NCBI GenBank assembly: GCA_034430215.1
Contig: DAOUFE010000019.1
Coordinates: 434,001-498,000, forward strand
Direction: 5' to 3'
Length of the DNA: 64,000 nucleotides
From: UBA4782 sp034430215
GTDB taxonomy: Bacteria; Chloroflexota; Anaerolineae; Anaerolineales; Anaerolineaceae
The notes below the pieces were generated by a model. It was not told where the DNA came from and did no database searches. It saw nothing but the letters and a program-made list of their open reading frames with translations. Below, piece after piece: positions 1 to 8,618 of the stretch (the first letter of the stretch is position 1; the number at the start of each line of letters is the position of its first letter). Made by a program: the position numbers and the translations under genes.

Positions 1-1
1 C

Positions 2-874
2 GGTGTAGTAATGGCAGTTGTACAGGCAGCATTGGCTTATTTTGACCTGGTAACTCTCAGTGGTTTTTTTGCAGGTTTGTCGGGTGTATTTTTCGGTTTA
101 CTATTGAAACATAACCGTAACGGAGCATCTGAAAAAAACCATACCAGCAAACTATTTAAAATTACTCTGTCAGTATATTTCAGCCTTTCAATCCTTCTTA
201 TCTTTCTTTTCTGGCCTGGTCCTATCCGTTCTGCTTGCCAGAATATCGCCTGGATACCGAAATTTAACGAAGTCGTCACAAGCACAGGATTTATTACACC
301 CTCAGGAAACGGACAAATTCTTAGACCATTTTCACATCCTGGCGTAATCGTTCTATTAGTCGCCGTTGTTACATTGATCCTCTTTCGCAAGAGCCAGATA
401 CTCTCTAAAGAAACCAATAAACGGGTCTTTCAAATCACCTGGAAATCTGCAGCACCTTCCAGTATTGCTGTGATCTCTACAATCATTCTGGCAGCGATTA
501 TGGAACACACAGGCATGACTCAACTGCTTGCAAATGGCCTGGCAATATCATTTGAAAAATTTTTTCCACTGGTTTCACCCTGGGTTGGGACACTTGGTGC
601 ATTTGCAACAGGATCCAATACAAGTTCGAATATTCTATTCAGCTCTATTCAAAAAGAAATCGCTCTGATCTTAAAAATTAGTCCAGCCTGGTTAGTCGCA
701 GCGCAAACCACTGGTGGTGCACTTGGAAGCATGCTTTCTCCAGCCAAAGTCACTATCGGATGTAGTACGGTTGGTTTATCCGGAAAAGAAGGAAAAGTGA
801 TGCAGATTACCCTTCCAATAGGTTTGGGAATTGGGTTAATAATTGGATTTTTAATTCTCATTTTCGGCACTTAA
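2..874 (+). CDS. L-lactate permease, C-terminal part (cut by the window edge)
   Basis: Integral membrane carrier of the LctP/GlcA lactate-glycolate permease family, which imports lactate or glycolate with protons. The reading frame is open to the first base, so only about the last 290 residues are present; the ATG at base 11 is internal. Several hydrophobic segments are visible. The family hallmarks are a GSNTSSN stretch and, shortly after, GGALGSMLSP, both in the conserved C-terminal half. The protein ends in a hydrophobic helix. The following hypE gene starts 25 bases downstream with its own promoter-like sequence, so the two are probably not functionally linked. Family assignment is firm; the exact substrate cannot be told. 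Confidence 0.85.
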   Translation, partial: GVVMAVVQAALAYFDLVTLSGFFAGLSGVFFGLLLKHNRNGASEKNHTSKLFKITLSVYFSLSILLIFLFWPGPIRSACQNIAWIPKFNEVVTSTGFITPSGNGQILRPFSHPGVIVLLVAVVTLILFRKSQILSKETNKRVFQITWKSAAPSSIAVISTIILAAIMEHTGMTQLLANGLAISFEKFFPLVSPWVGTLGAFATGSNTSSNILFSSIQKEIALILKISPAWLVAAQTTGGALGSMLSPAKVTIGCSTVGLSGKEGKVMQITLPIGLGIGLIIGFLILIFGT

Positions 875-883
875 CCAGGGTTA

Positions 884-892
884 TGTTACAAT
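884..892 (+). promoter_or_regulatory. Extended -10 promoter of hypE, possibly leaderless
   Basis: TGTTACAAT matches an extended -10 element (TGn followed by TACAAT). Its end lies 7 bases before the hypE ATG, which puts the expected transcription start at or within a base of the start codon. No Shine-Dalgarno sequence precedes the ATG. No clear -35 is visible. This suggests a leaderless message. Confidence 0.4.
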
Positions 893-899
893 CTCATCC

Positions 900-1976
900 A
901 TGAAAAATGATACTAACTTACCGGTAATGGAAGGCCCAGTCTGCCCGCTTCCATTACCTCATAATGATCAAATTGTCATGGGTCATGGCAGCGGTGGATT
1001 GATGACCTATGAATTGATACAAAAAGTATTCAATCCTTATCTTTCCAACCCAGTACTCAACGAGGGAAATGATTTCGGTATCCTTCCACCACCCAATTTA
1101 CCTGATAGCAGGCTGGTTGTTTCGACTGATTCTCACATCGTCACCCCGCTTTTCTTCCCCGGAGGAGATATTGGCAGGTTGGCAATATGTGGTACGGTGA
1201 ATGACATCAGTATGTCGGGAGCTGTTCCAATAGCTTTAACTGCTGGTTTTATTCTTGAAGAAGGGCTGGAAATCGCTTTGCTTCATCGTGTTCTCGCATC
1301 CATGCAAACCGCTGCACAGGAAGCTGGAATATCGATCGTAGCAGGGGATACGAAGGTTGTCAGCAAAGGCAATGGAGATAAGATTTTTATCAATACATCA
1401 GGCTATGGATGGGTATCTACGAAAACGCAAATTCATGGTGCCAATGCCCAGCCAGGGGATGCAGTCATAATTTCAGGCACTATGGGCGATCACGGGATTG
1501 CAGTGCTTTCAGCTCGAGGAGAATTGGGGATCACCGCTGATCAACAATCTGATGTTGCACCTTTGAATGGTCTAATTCAGCAGGTAATCCAGGCAGTACC
1601 TGAAGTACATGTTTTACGCGATCCAACTCGCGGTGGCCTGGCGACTACACTCAACGAAATTGCCCGGCAAAGCAAGGTAAGCATCTGGTTAGAAGAAGAA
1701 CGGATTCCGATCAGACCGGTTGTAAGGAATGCCTGCGAAATATTGGGATTTGATCCTCTCTATATTGCTAATGAGGGAAAAGTGATCATTATCCTTCCAT
1801 ACCAATATGCTGAAGATGCAATTGCGACATTGCACAAGCACCAATATGGGCAGGATGCAGCCATTATTGGTAAAATTGCTTCTGAAGAACCAGGTACAGT
1901 ATTGCTGAAAACTAGTTTTGGCAGCACAAGGATTATGGATATGATGGCTGGAGAAATGCTGCCTCGAATTTGTTAA
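900..1976 (+). CDS. hypE: Hydrogenase maturation factor HypE
   Basis: HypE dehydrates the carbamoyl group that HypF places on its C-terminal cysteine, giving the cyanide ligand of the [NiFe]-hydrogenase active site. The 358-residue protein has the PurM/AIR-synthase fold signatures: GHGSGG near residue 29, a STDSH segment, GTVNDISMSGA and DPTRGGLATTLNE. It ends in PRIC, the expected carbamoylated C-terminal cysteine. No other hyp gene or hydrogenase subunit lies in the window, so it is a solitary copy here. It sits alone between a permease and a methyltransferase gene. The ATG chosen has no ribosome binding site, in keeping with a leaderless start. Confidence 0.95.
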   Translation: MKNDTNLPVMEGPVCPLPLPHNDQIVMGHGSGGLMTYELIQKVFNPYLSNPVLNEGNDFGILPPPNLPDSRLVVSTDSHIVTPLFFPGGDIGRLAICGTVNDISMSGAVPIALTAGFILEEGLEIALLHRVLASMQTAAQEAGISIVAGDTKVVSKGNGDKIFINTSGYGWVSTKTQIHGANAQPGDAVIISGTMGDHGIAVLSARGELGITADQQSDVAPLNGLIQQVIQAVPEVHVLRDPTRGGLATTLNEIARQSKVSIWLEEERIPIRPVVRNACEILGFDPLYIANEGKVIIILPYQYAEDAIATLHKHQYGQDAAIIGKIASEEPGTVLLKTSFGSTRIMDMMAGEMLPRIC

Positions 1977-1998
1977 TACATTCTTTTTGGAGAATTTT

Positions 1999-2799
1999 AT
2001 GAAAATCAACTATCAAGAAACATCTTCAGATCTTGCAGTTCGGATTGACATTCACAATAAATTCGGCGGTCGTGATATTGATGCCTGGATGCTTGATCTG
2101 CTTGCACTTCAACCTGGCGCGAAAATTTTGGATGTTGGTTGTGGCGCTGGAAAGCAATGCTTCTCTTACTACGATTATTTACATGGTAATGCTGATATTA
2201 CTGGCGGTGATGTTTCTGACGACCTGCTTGCAAAAGCCAGAGCTGAAAATAAACGACGTGGTACTTCCATACCATTCATGACATTGAATTTCAATAAACC
2301 TTTCCCATTCGAAGATAACCAATTTGATCTTGTCTCATGTTGTTTTGCAATCTATTATGCAGAAGATGTAACTTATACCATCAGTGAAATGCACCGCATT
2401 CTTAAACCAGGTGGAAAATTGTTTACCACAGGTCCAATGCCACAAAATAAACAATTGTTTTATGAGATCATTAAAGCAGCAACCAATAAACCTATTCCAC
2501 CCATGCCAGGTAGCAGCCGTTATGAAAGTGAATTTCTACCAAATATTCGGAATCAATTCGCAAAGGTCGATGTGCATATTTTTGAAAACCCATTAAGTTT
2601 TGATAGTGTGGAACCATTCATTGAATACACCCGCGCTTCTCTTTCGGAAGATAGAAAGATTTGGACAAGTTTGTTCGAAGGGAAAGAAGATTTCGAAAAG
2701 GTAATGCATGCCATCAAACAAGAGGCATTAAGAAGATTTGAAAAGGATGGCAAATTGGTGATGACAAAAGTTGTCGGCGGATTCCTGGCGACGAAATAA
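1999..2799 (+). CDS. Class I SAM-dependent methyltransferase
   Basis: A 266-residue protein with the Rossmann-type methyltransferase motif LDVGCGAGKQC near residue 43 and a later segment, RILKPGGKLFTTGP, typical of UbiE/Methyltransf_11 enzymes. The substrate is unknown. The ATG is preceded at six bases by GGAG; an in-frame TTG twelve bases upstream is inside that site and is unlikely. It lies 22 bases after hypE and 7 bases before the PIG-L deacetylase gene, so the last two are probably cotranscribed. A methyltransferase next to a deacetylase could act on a glycan or small molecule, but nothing in the sequence proves this. Confidence 0.85.
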   Translation: MKINYQETSSDLAVRIDIHNKFGGRDIDAWMLDLLALQPGAKILDVGCGAGKQCFSYYDYLHGNADITGGDVSDDLLAKARAENKRRGTSIPFMTLNFNKPFPFEDNQFDLVSCCFAIYYAEDVTYTISEMHRILKPGGKLFTTGPMPQNKQLFYEIIKAATNKPIPPMPGSSRYESEFLPNIRNQFAKVDVHIFENPLSFDSVEPFIEYTRASLSEDRKIWTSLFEGKEDFEKVMHAIKQEALRRFEKDGKLVMTKVVGGFLATK

Positions 2800-2806
2800 G
2801 GTGTAT

Positions 2807-3463
2807 ATGAACCAAAATATAACCTTTTATGGAAAGAAAGTTTGCTTCATTGGAGCTCATCCCGATGATATTGAATTGGGTGCTGGCGCATTGATAGCTC
2901 ACATTGCGAAATTAACTGAAGTATTATGCATTACACTATCTGATAATAAGCAGAATCCCGAATTGCAAAATGTTGCAGATGAGTGCCGGAAAAGCATGGC
3001 AGTATTGGGAGTTCCAGATGATCATGTTACCTTTGGTGGATTTGAAACCCGGCGTTTTCCCCAGGTTCGTCAGGAGATTTTGGAATATCTCATCCAAATG
3101 AACCGCTCCTTCCATCCCGATATCGTATTCACACATACCCGTGCCGACATTCATCAAGATCATGCTACCGTTACAGAAGAAGCATTGCGTGCATTCCGTG
3201 GTACAACGGTATTGGGTTTTGATGTCCTCCGTTCCAGTTACGGTTTCTTTCCGAATTTTCTTGTGGATGTGACAAAAGAAGACGTTGAAAAGAAGATCGA
3301 AGCTCTTGCACAGTATAAAACCTATGCAAACAAATATTATTTTGACCCGGCGATCACGCGTGCCACGATGATACGGCATGGTGCAATTGCAGAACGACCT
3401 TATGCTGAAGGTTTTGATATTTTAAGGATCATTGCTCACTTCGAAAAAAATTCTTCTAAATAA
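2807..3463 (+). CDS. PIG-L/LmbE family deacetylase
   Basis: Zinc-dependent N-deacetylase of the PIG-L superfamily, whose members remove acetyl groups from GlcNAc-containing glycans or thiol precursors such as the bacillithiol and mycothiol intermediates. The 218-residue protein shows the zinc motif AHPDDIELGAG near residue 16 and the second signature THTRADIHQDHATV about 85 residues later. The ATG follows an AAGG site by 5 bases; an in-frame GTG two codons earlier is the alternative. It is closely coupled to the upstream methyltransferase. The true substrate cannot be derived from the sequence. Confidence 0.88.
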   Translation: MNQNITFYGKKVCFIGAHPDDIELGAGALIAHIAKLTEVLCITLSDNKQNPELQNVADECRKSMAVLGVPDDHVTFGGFETRRFPQVRQEILEYLIQMNRSFHPDIVFTHTRADIHQDHATVTEEALRAFRGTTVLGFDVLRSSYGFFPNFLVDVTKEDVEKKIEALAQYKTYANKYYFDPAITRATMIRHGAIAERPYAEGFDILRIIAHFEKNSSK

Positions 3464-3591
3464 TATAATTCATTCTCAATGCACAAGGCCATAAAACACT
3501 TAGAGCAAATCTGAAGAGATATGCATTGGAACCTTATTCGTTATCTTTCGTCTTAAGAATATAAATTCTTTCGTGAAAGGTCGAATTGTGC

Positions 3592-4869
3592 ATGAAGCGA
3601 AAATTTTTTCTTCTTATAGTAGCTTTCATTTTGGCAGCTTGTTCCATCAGAAACGAACCCGTACAGGGTTCAATCGCTAAATCTGAAAAAGAACGGAATG
3701 AAAACCCAGTAGTTAACGCTAATGATCAAACGGCTCTGGTTGATGGCAATAATGAGTTTGGTATTTCTTTATATAAATCGCTCGCTAAAGAGAACACGAA
3801 TCTTATCTTTTCGCCTTATAGCATTTCGGTGGCCCTTGCCATGGCGCAGGCTGGTGCCAGCAATCAAACTTTGACCCAAATGAATGAAGTACTGCATTTT
3901 ACTTTGCCGGGAGATTCTCTGCATCAGACGTTTAATGCTCTACAAATAGCACTTAATTCTCGTGAACAAAATAACGATAACAAAAAAGAGAAGGATTTTG
4001 AGCTTGATATTGCGAATGCCACCTGGGGTGAAAAAACATACACCTTCCTGCCAGAATACCTTGACCTTTTAGCTGAAAATTATGGAGCTGGTATCCATCT
4101 GATGGATTTCATAAATAACACTGATGGCTCTCGTAAAGAGATCAATCAATGGGTCAGCGATGAAACAGAGCAAAAGATCAAAGACCTTTTAGCTGAGGGA
4201 ACAATAACACCTCAAACCCGTCTTGTTCTTACCAATGCAATTTATTTCAAAGCAGAGTGGATGAACCAATTTAAGGAAGATAGAACCAAACCAGATGATT
4301 TTACACTTCTAGATCGCAGTGTAATCCAGGTACCTATGATGACCCAGTCTGGAAATTTTGCTTATTTGCAAGAAAATGGATTTCAGGCAGTATCCCTTCC
4401 CTATAAGGGGGATAAATTATCCATGCTTATCCTGCTTCCTGACCAGGGGTTTTTTAATCAGATAAAGAATGAGCTGAGTGCTGATCAAATTTCATCAATA
4501 ATGAACAACCTTCAGAAAGTTGAAGTAGATTTTAGCATGCCAAAATTTAAAGTTGAATCCTCCTTTGGGTTAAAAGATATATTAAGTGAAATGGGAATGC
4601 CTGATGTCTTTGAGCCCGGAATTGCAGACTTATCCGGCATGGATGGCACAAAAGACCTGTACATCTCTGCTGTCGAGCATAAAGCTTATATTGATGTGGA
4701 TGAAAATGGCACTGAAGCCGCTGCAGCAACTGCAATTGTAGTAGGCCTCACATCTATGCCTGTTGAAGTCAATGAACTCAAGATTAACCGGCCATTTATG
4801 TATTTCATCTTTGATAATGAATCAGGCTCAATTTTATTCATGGGTCAGATACTTGATCCAAACAGCTAA
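3592..4869 (+). CDS. Lipoprotein serpin (serine protease inhibitor)
   Basis: Serpin-fold suicide inhibitor of serine or cysteine proteases, probably tethered outside the cell. The N-terminus is a lipoprotein signal peptide (basic start, hydrophobic core, LAAC lipobox at about residues 15-18). The serpin body has the NAIYFKAEW shutter-region segment, and the hinge of the reactive loop, GTEAAAATA, keeps the small residues needed for loop insertion, so it is likely inhibitory. The scissile P1 residue is probably within GLTSMP, but the loop is slightly longer than that of antitrypsin and the register is uncertain. The start is ambiguous: the ATG is 11 bases after AAAGG, while an in-frame TTG two codons upstream has better spacing. 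A strong terminator follows. Confidence 0.93.
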   Translation: MKRKFFLLIVAFILAACSIRNEPVQGSIAKSEKERNENPVVNANDQTALVDGNNEFGISLYKSLAKENTNLIFSPYSISVALAMAQAGASNQTLTQMNEVLHFTLPGDSLHQTFNALQIALNSREQNNDNKKEKDFELDIANATWGEKTYTFLPEYLDLLAENYGAGIHLMDFINNTDGSRKEINQWVSDETEQKIKDLLAEGTITPQTRLVLTNAIYFKAEWMNQFKEDRTKPDDFTLLDRSVIQVPMMTQSGNFAYLQENGFQAVSLPYKGDKLSMLILLPDQGFFNQIKNELSADQISSIMNNLQKVEVDFSMPKFKVESSFGLKDILSEMGMPDVFEPGIADLSGMDGTKDLYISAVEHKAYIDVDENGTEAAAATAIVVGLTSMPVEVNELKINRPFMYFIFDNESGSILFMGQILDPNS

Positions 4870-4889
4870 GATCATTTATCAGTAAAGAT

Positions 4890-4925
4890 AAAAAGGATTG
4901 TCCTCGAACATGGACAATCCTTTTT
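4890..4925. terminator. Rho-independent terminator, probably bidirectional
   Basis: A perfect 14-pair stem (4890-4903 with 4912-4925), 8-base loop, A-run on one side and T-run on the other. It separates the converging serpin gene and suf operon and could end both transcripts. Confidence 0.9.
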
Positions 4926-4940
4926 GTTTTTACGAGAAGA

Positions 4941-5279
4941 CTATTTCTTTACGATCCCGATTTCGATCATCCCGTCTTTCATCCTGGTTGGGTAGTGTAA
5001 AGTTGATTTTGTAGCTGGAAGTCTTTTTGCTTCACCAGTTCGTATATCAAACCTGGCGCCATGTCGTGGGCAAACTACTTCAAACCCGATCAGATCACCA
5101 TCTCCTAAAGGGCCATGGTCATGAGTGCACTCATCACCGATTGCATACACCTGGTCACCTACACGAAAAATGACAACAGGTACGTGATCTATCTCAAGGA
5201 ATATTCTCTCCCCTGGATGCAGGTCTGTGAAAGAGCCAATGGGATAAAAAGTAACTTCACCTTCATCCATATCATTCAT
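4941..5279 (-). CDS. Rieske-type [2Fe-2S] ferredoxin of the suf operon
   Basis: Small soluble Rieske protein of the non-heme ferredoxin type (112 residues). The [2Fe-2S] ligands are visible as Cys51-x-His53 and Cys70-x-x-His73, each followed by the usual GPL and GARFD context. It has no membrane anchor, so it acts in the cytoplasm, presumably as an electron carrier. The start ATG overlaps the sufU stop codon by four bases (ATGA), indicating translational coupling as the last gene of the operon. Rieske ferredoxins are often found at the end of suf operons; whether it donates electrons to cluster assembly is inference. Confidence 0.9.
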   Translation of the reverse strand: MNDMDEGEVTFYPIGSFTDLHPGERIFLEIDHVPVVIFRVGDQVYAIGDECTHDHGPLGDGDLIGFEVVCPRHGARFDIRTGEAKRLPATKSTLHYPTRMKDGMIEIGIVKK

Positions 5280-5671
5280 TCCACCAGGTCATCTGATGCT
5301 TCACCCAGGCCATATACACCTGCTTTCAACACTTTTAATGAAAGCAATGCGCATTTTAATCGCACCGGACCCATTTCAATTCCAAGCAAATCAAGGATAT
5401 CTTGTTTGGATAGTTTCTTTACTTCTTCTAAATTCTTTCCAATGATGGATTCTACTAACAAGTCTGCAGATGCCTGAGAAATGGCACATCCATGACCACC
5501 AAATACGGCTTCCTTTATGATGCCCTGATCATCTACGCGCAAGTCTATGCGAATATGGTCGCCACATAAGGGATTCTCATCTTCAAACGAAATATCGTGA
5601 GGGTCCAATTCGCCTCTGTAAAGCGGATTTTTGTATCTTTCTATGATGATCTCTCTATAAAGGTCGTCCAT
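5276..5671 (-). CDS. sufU: SufU, zinc-dependent sulfur acceptor for SufS
   Basis: SufU receives persulfide sulfur from the cysteine desulfurase SufS and passes it to the SufBCD scaffold. The 131-residue protein carries the three conserved cysteines Cys36, Cys62 and Cys107 and Asp38 (contexts NPLCGD, GHGCAISQ and RLKCALL), which bind zinc in the family. The insertion between the second and third cysteines is typical of SufU and distinguishes it from IscU. It lies 10 bases after sufS and overlaps the Rieske gene, all in one leftward operon. Confidence 0.95.
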   Translation of the reverse strand: MDDLYREIIIERYKNPLYRGELDPHDISFEDENPLCGDHIRIDLRVDDQGIIKEAVFGGHGCAISQASADLLVESIIGKNLEEVKKLSKQDILDLLGIEMGPVRLKCALLSLKVLKAGVYGLGEASDDLVE

Positions 5672-5681
5672 ATTCTCTCAC

Positions 5682-6896
5682 TTATGAAAATAATTTAACT
5701 ACATGCTTCAAAGCTTCTACCAGAAGATCGATCTCTTCCCTAGTATTGTACAGGTAGAAACTGGCTCTGGTGCTGGCGGGTATATTAAATCTTGTATGTA
5801 ATGGCATGGCACAATGATGTCCTGCTCGTACTGCAATTCCATGTTCATCAAGAATTTGGGCAATATCATGGGGATGTGCAATCTCCATCACCATAGAAAG
5901 CACCCCGCCCTTTTTATTTGCTGGTGGTCCTAAAACTGAAAGGTTGGGTATTTGTTTTACCTGTTCGATTGCATAAGCTATCAGGTCTTCTTCAACCTTT
6001 GCAATATTTTGCATACCAATTGAGTTTAAATAATCGATGGCTGCACCAAACCCGATTCCCTCAGCAATAGCGGGAGTACCCGCTTCAAATTTATAAGGCA
6101 GTTCATTGGTAGTGAATGACCTTAATGCTACTTTGCGGATCATATCACCACCACCTATAAAAGGTGGCATTTCAGATAATATTCTTTCTTTCCCATATAA
6201 AGCACCAATTCCTGTGGGTCCACACATCTTATGCGCTGAAAAAGCTACAAAATCAGCATCCAGATCTTTGACCGATACTGGAAAATGTGGGATTGACTGT
6301 GCCGCATCTACCAATGCCAACGCTCCAGCTTGATGAGCCAAGGCAATGATCTCTTTTGCTGGATTGATCGTTCCGAGTACATTTGACATATGGGTAAAAG
6401 AAACCAACTTTGGTTGCAATTCCAAGAGGTTTCTGTAAACTTGCAGATCCAATAAACCTTCATCCGTTACCGGAATAAATTCAAGCCGAATATCTTTTTC
6501 AGCAGCCAATATTTGCCAGGGAATAAGGTTCGCATGGTGTTCCATTTCAGTTAAAACAATCACGTCACCTGCAGTTAGATTCTTTCTTCCCCAGGTATAA
6601 GCCACCAAATTGATTGCTTCGGTTGCGTTTCTCGTAAAAACGATTTCTCGTGCATTATTTGCATCTATAAATTTTTGTACTTTTATCCGGGCATTTTCAT
6701 AAGCTTGCGTAGCTTCTTCTGCTAATGTATGAATACCGCGATGAATATTGGCGTTCATCGTTCGATAGTAATCATCCATTGCCAGAATGACTGAAGCTGG
6801 TTTTTGAGAAGTTGCAGCAGAGTCGAGGTATACCAATTTTACCCCTGGTTTTACCTCTCGGTTTAAAATCGGGAAATCATCTCGAAAAGATTTCAT
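5682..6896 (-). CDS. sufS: Cysteine desulfurase SufS
   Basis: PLP-dependent enzyme that takes sulfur from cysteine as an enzyme-bound persulfide. The 404-residue product has the PLP-binding lysine in SAHKMCGPTG and the active-site cysteine in GHHCAMPLH near the C-terminus, as in group II (SufS/CsdA) desulfurases. The ATG is favoured because a GGGTGGG sequence precedes it by about seven bases; an in-frame GTG four codons earlier is also possible. It lies between a small unknown gene and sufU. Confidence 0.96.
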   Translation of the reverse strand: MKSFRDDFPILNREVKPGVKLVYLDSAATSQKPASVILAMDDYYRTMNANIHRGIHTLAEEATQAYENARIKVQKFIDANNAREIVFTRNATEAINLVAYTWGRKNLTAGDVIVLTEMEHHANLIPWQILAAEKDIRLEFIPVTDEGLLDLQVYRNLLELQPKLVSFTHMSNVLGTINPAKEIIALAHQAGALALVDAAQSIPHFPVSVKDLDADFVAFSAHKMCGPTGIGALYGKERILSEMPPFIGGGDMIRKVALRSFTTNELPYKFEAGTPAIAEGIGFGAAIDYLNSIGMQNIAKVEEDLIAYAIEQVKQIPNLSVLGPPANKKGGVLSMVMEIAHPHDIAQILDEHGIAVRAGHHCAMPLHTRFNIPASTRASFYLYNTREEIDLLVEALKHVVKLFS

Positions 6897-6917
6897 GGGC
6901 ACACCCACCCTTTTACA

Positions 6918-7211
6918 CTATTCTGCTTGAGGTAAATCTTTCTTTGCTGTCCGTTTCTGTGGAAACCGGATATGCTGTGAATTCGCGGGGTACCACAAAA
7001 TATGGTCTGGTACCATCCATCCATCAGTAAGAAAAACATCGGTTCTGAACTGTACCGCCACCATTTTCGAATCAACCTGAACAACAATACCCTTCAGCCA
7101 GCCGCGGATTCTTTCGCCATCTTTTTCGTGATCGCAAAATACTTCTACTATATCCCCTACATCAAATATTAATCCCGGATCAGGAGCTCGCATAAAAGAA
7201 ATGGATGACAT
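6918..7211 (-). CDS. Uncharacterised small beta-rich protein inside the suf operon
   Basis: A 97-residue hydrophilic protein that I do not recognise. Its central part (FDVGDIVEVFCDHEKDGERI, then WLKGIVVQVDSKMVAVQF) alternates like a small SH3-like beta barrel of the kind that binds nucleic acid or protein partners; the tail is basic. The chosen ATG is six bases after GGAG; another ATG lies four codons upstream but that site overlaps the GGAG. It sits between sufD and sufS with gaps of about 20-40 bases and no internal promoter, so it must be transcribed with the suf genes. A role in cluster assembly is suggested only by position. Confidence 0.75.
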   Translation of the reverse strand: MSSISFMRAPDPGLIFDVGDIVEVFCDHEKDGERIRGWLKGIVVQVDSKMVAVQFRTDVFLTDGWMVPDHILWYPANSQHIRFPQKRTAKKDLPQAE

Positions 7212-7248
7212 TCCACTCTCCATATTAAAATTTAATCATATAAGTATA

Positions 7249-8604
7249 TCATATTAATGACTTCATTTTGTTCTGTATCGCTGTATGAAATCTATTTTTT
7301 ACTCCCTCAAAGGGAATTCGCTCCATTATGGATTCAAAAAAGCCTTCTACAACCAACTTTTCAGCTTCCTTTTGAGGAATGCCACGGCTGATAAGATAAT
7401 AAATTAGATCTGGATCTATCTTCCCAACAGTCGCACCATGTGTGCACTTTACATCATCAGCAAGAATTTCCAGTCCAGGGATTGAATCGGCCCTGGCGTT
7501 CCTGCTCAGTATCAAATTTCTATTTGCCTGATATCCATCGGCCTTCATAGCTTCAGGAGCAACATAGATCATACCTTGCCAAACCGACCTGCTATCATCA
7601 AGTAAAGCTCCTTTAAATAGCAAATCGCTGGTGGTGTTTGGTGCCAGATGGGTTTGTTGTGTGTCATGATCAAGGTGCTGATGATTATTGGTAAAGTAAA
7701 AACCAGACATTTTCCCTTCTGCACCTTGTCCACGCAGTGTAATTTCAGAGAAATTCTTGGTTAACCGACTTCCAATTGCGCCAAAAATCCAATCAATACT
7801 TCCGCCTTGATCGACAATCGCACGTTCATGAGTGAAATTCCAGACATTCTGACCCCAGGATTGCAATTCAACAAAACCTAGATGAGCTCCAGGTCCTATC
7901 AACATTTCAACGATTCCTGCATGTAATAATTGTCCATCATTACTGTCAGGTGATGCAACTTCATGAACATAAGTAGCACTGGCGCCTTCATCAAGGTAGA
8001 CAAGGATATGGCTAATATAAGCCTGGTTGATACCTTGCCCCCATAGCAAGCTATGCAAAGGGGTTTCAATCTTGACATGTTTTGGTAAATATAAAAACAT
8101 TCCCTGCCGGGCGAATGCTCCTGCCAAAGCAGCAAACTTCCCTTCCTTCGAAGAGACTGCCTTCCCTATTACTTTTACCAATAGCTCTGGATAATTCTTT
8201 TCGGCAGATTGTAGATCAGTGAATATTACTCCCTTTGAAGATAATTCCTCACCAAGAAAACCCTTTACGCTTTTGGCTTTTTGTATAAGCTGCCCACCAT
8301 GGGTTTTTCCTGCTAAAGGTTTTAATAACGAGGCTGGGATTCTATCTTGTGAAGAATATCCATTCGATCCTGCCAGGTGGAAATTATCGCTCTGCAGATC
8401 ATGAATATCCGTTCGTCGCCACGCTTCATCCTTCAAAGCAGGCATCGGAATACTTTTGTATGCTTCCCATGAGCTTTTTCGGTAAGCTGCGATGAATTTA
8501 TCCTCGCTGAATACTGGAATCATCTCGCTTGTAAAAGAAAATTCAGGCGCAATATTTGCTTCTACACGACGTTTTCGGGTAATTATGGTAGGTGCTTCTT
8601 GCAT
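7249..8604 (-). CDS. sufD: SufD, Fe-S scaffold subunit
   Basis: SufD pairs with SufB and the ATPase SufC to form the SufBC2D scaffold on which [4Fe-4S] clusters are built. The 451-residue protein has the right-handed beta-helix core shared with SufB and the C-terminal motif DDVKCTHGATVGKIDPD, which contains the conserved histidine, followed by YYLISRGIPQKEAEKLVVEGF. It is shorter than SufB and lacks the long SufB N-terminal region, which supports SufD rather than a second SufB. It starts 14 bases after sufB. Confidence 0.95.
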   Translation of the reverse strand: MQEAPTIITRKRRVEANIAPEFSFTSEMIPVFSEDKFIAAYRKSSWEAYKSIPMPALKDEAWRRTDIHDLQSDNFHLAGSNGYSSQDRIPASLLKPLAGKTHGGQLIQKAKSVKGFLGEELSSKGVIFTDLQSAEKNYPELLVKVIGKAVSSKEGKFAALAGAFARQGMFLYLPKHVKIETPLHSLLWGQGINQAYISHILVYLDEGASATYVHEVASPDSNDGQLLHAGIVEMLIGPGAHLGFVELQSWGQNVWNFTHERAIVDQGGSIDWIFGAIGSRLTKNFSEITLRGQGAEGKMSGFYFTNNHQHLDHDTQQTHLAPNTTSDLLFKGALLDDSRSVWQGMIYVAPEAMKADGYQANRNLILSRNARADSIPGLEILADDVKCTHGATVGKIDPDLIYYLISRGIPQKEAEKLVVEGFFESIMERIPFEGVKNRFHTAIQNKMKSLI

Positions 8605-8618
8605 TCTTTATCTCACTT

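Noticed and set aside
2936..3379. Minus-strand frame of 147 codons
   Set aside because: Antisense to the PIG-L deacetylase; the product has no recognisable motif.
3592..4869. Serpin as foreign eukaryotic DNA
   Set aside because: It has a bacterial lipoprotein signal, a Shine-Dalgarno-like site, a rho-independent terminator and base use like its neighbours.
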